Source of the DNA: Bacteroidales bacterium
GTDB taxonomy: Bacteria > Bacteroidota > Bacteroidia > Bacteroidales > UBA7960
Direction of reading: 5' to 3'
NCBI GenBank assembly: GCA_003559735.1
Contig: PWKN01000087.1
Coordinates: forward strand, 1 to 54,681
Length of the DNA stretch: 54,681 bases
Numbering within the stretch: position 1 is the stretch's first letter; every line of letters starts with the position of its first letter. The notes under the pieces are model-generated. The model had not been told where the DNA came from. It did no database searches and saw only the letters and a list, made by a program, of their open reading frames with translations. Shown here piece by piece: positions 54,208 through 54,681 of this stretch. The position numbers and the translations under genes were made by a program.

Positions 54208-54681
54208 TTAGGGGATATTTATCCAGGTATTTCCGTTTTTATTTGACTGAACGACTGAGTGGATGAATTTCATACCACGCACACCATCGTACACCGTTGG
54301 AAATTCGCAGGAGTCATAATCTTCTCCCCTGATTGATTTTGCGGTTCCTTTGTAGATGTTCGCCAGGGCCTCGTAAATCCCTTCCGGATGTCCAGCAGGC
54401 ATGGTATGTGCTGCTTCGGCAATTTCTGAGTTGTATGGGTTGGCCGGTTTATAGATCCTTGTGGGTTCTGAGTCACTTTGCAGGCAGAGGTAATTCGGGT
54501 CTTCCTGGGCCCATTTCAGGCTCGCCCGGGAGCCATATACACCGATTCTAAGGTTGTTTTCCTCGCCGGCAGCGACTTGTGTTGATCGGATCACCCCTTT
54601 TAATCCGTTGTCAAAACGCAGCAACACGGTTCCGTCCAGGTCCAGTTTGACCTCATCTTTTACCGAACTAAGGTCGGCCAG
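54208..54681 (-). CDS. Gfo/Idh/MocA-family oxidoreductase (3' part, runs off the window)
   Basis: The minus-strand frame enters from the right edge (LADLSSVKDEVKLDLDGTVLLRFDNGLKG) and ends at 54208. About 157 residues are present, the C-terminal part of an oxidoreductase: LRFDNGLKGVIRSTQVAAGEENNLRIGVYGSRASLKWAQEDPNYL, then a PAGHPEGIYEALANIYKG segment and DGVRGMKFIHSVVQSNKNGNTWINI. The N-terminal NAD-binding domain lies outside the window. Its stop is 11 bp before the exported isomerase-like gene, so the two are co-transcribed. Confidence 0.85.
   Translation of the reverse strand: MADLSSVKDEVKLDLDGTVLLRFDNGLKGVIRSTQVAAGEENNLRIGVYGSRASLKWAQEDPNYLCLQSDSEPTRIYKPANPYNSEIAEAAHTMPAGHPEGIYEALANIYKGTAKSIRGEDYDSCEFPTVYDGVRGMKFIHSVVQSNKNGNTWINIP

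Overview
The window comes from a member of the Bacteroidota, probably a marine or sediment Bacteroidales/Marinilabiliales-type organism. The family and order are inference. The evidence is two hybrid two-component systems (HTCS), two SusC-type TonB-dependent receptors (TBDRs), three proteins with C-terminal type IX secretion (T9SS) sorting domains, a FISUMP domain, and starts preceded by A-rich stretches rather than strong Shine-Dalgarno sites. Nearly the whole window is one L-rhamnose-glycan utilisation island.

Layout: (1) 1-266, minus strand: 5' part of an anaerobic sulfatase-maturase. (2) 713-12266, plus strand: the L-rhamnose pathway (rhaT symporter, rhaA isomerase, FGGY kinase, tandem class II aldolase), then TBDR 1, a secreted beta-helix protein with a T9SS tail, and a GH63/trehalase-like hydrolase. 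(3) 12467-15349, minus strand: rhaM mutarotase, a second rhaA and an MFS sugar permease. (4) 15350-15826: a divergent control region holding a 178-bp element with perfect 18-bp inverted ends. (5) 15827-24955, plus strand: GH78 rhamnosidase, an unrecognised two-domain protein, GH106 rhamnosidase and a GH71/99-like protein fused to a FISUMP domain. (6) 24986-30312: HTCS 1 and a divergent AraC regulator. (7) 30328-54681, minus strand, read from right to left: Gfo/Idh/MocA oxidoreductase (partial), an exported FucI/AraA-like isomerase homologue, GH3, HTCS 2, TBDR 2, the second beta-helix T9SS protein, the second GH78, a giant multidomain T9SS protein, a Tat-exported Gfo/Idh/MocA oxidoreductase and a ThuA-like protein.

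Working model: exported GH78, GH106, GH3 and other hydrolases cut rhamnose and other sugars from a surface-captured glycan. The two TBDRs import oligosaccharides, and RhaT or the MFS permease brings in L-rhamnose. RhaM, RhaA, the kinase and the aldolase turn it into dihydroxyacetone phosphate and lactaldehyde. HTCS proteins and the AraC regulator control expression. No enzyme for lactaldehyde is present in the window.

The most unusual feature is that neither TBDR has a SusD partner. Instead, each is followed directly by a homologous secreted beta-helix/T9SS protein, so TBDR plus beta-helix is a unit present twice. Other points of interest are a tandem aldolase whose second half has lost all four metal ligands, a shared bipartite operator-like motif before TBDR 1 and GH78, a 1.7-kilo-residue T9SS protein with an unrecognised N-terminal ~900 residues, and an exported isomerase-like protein.
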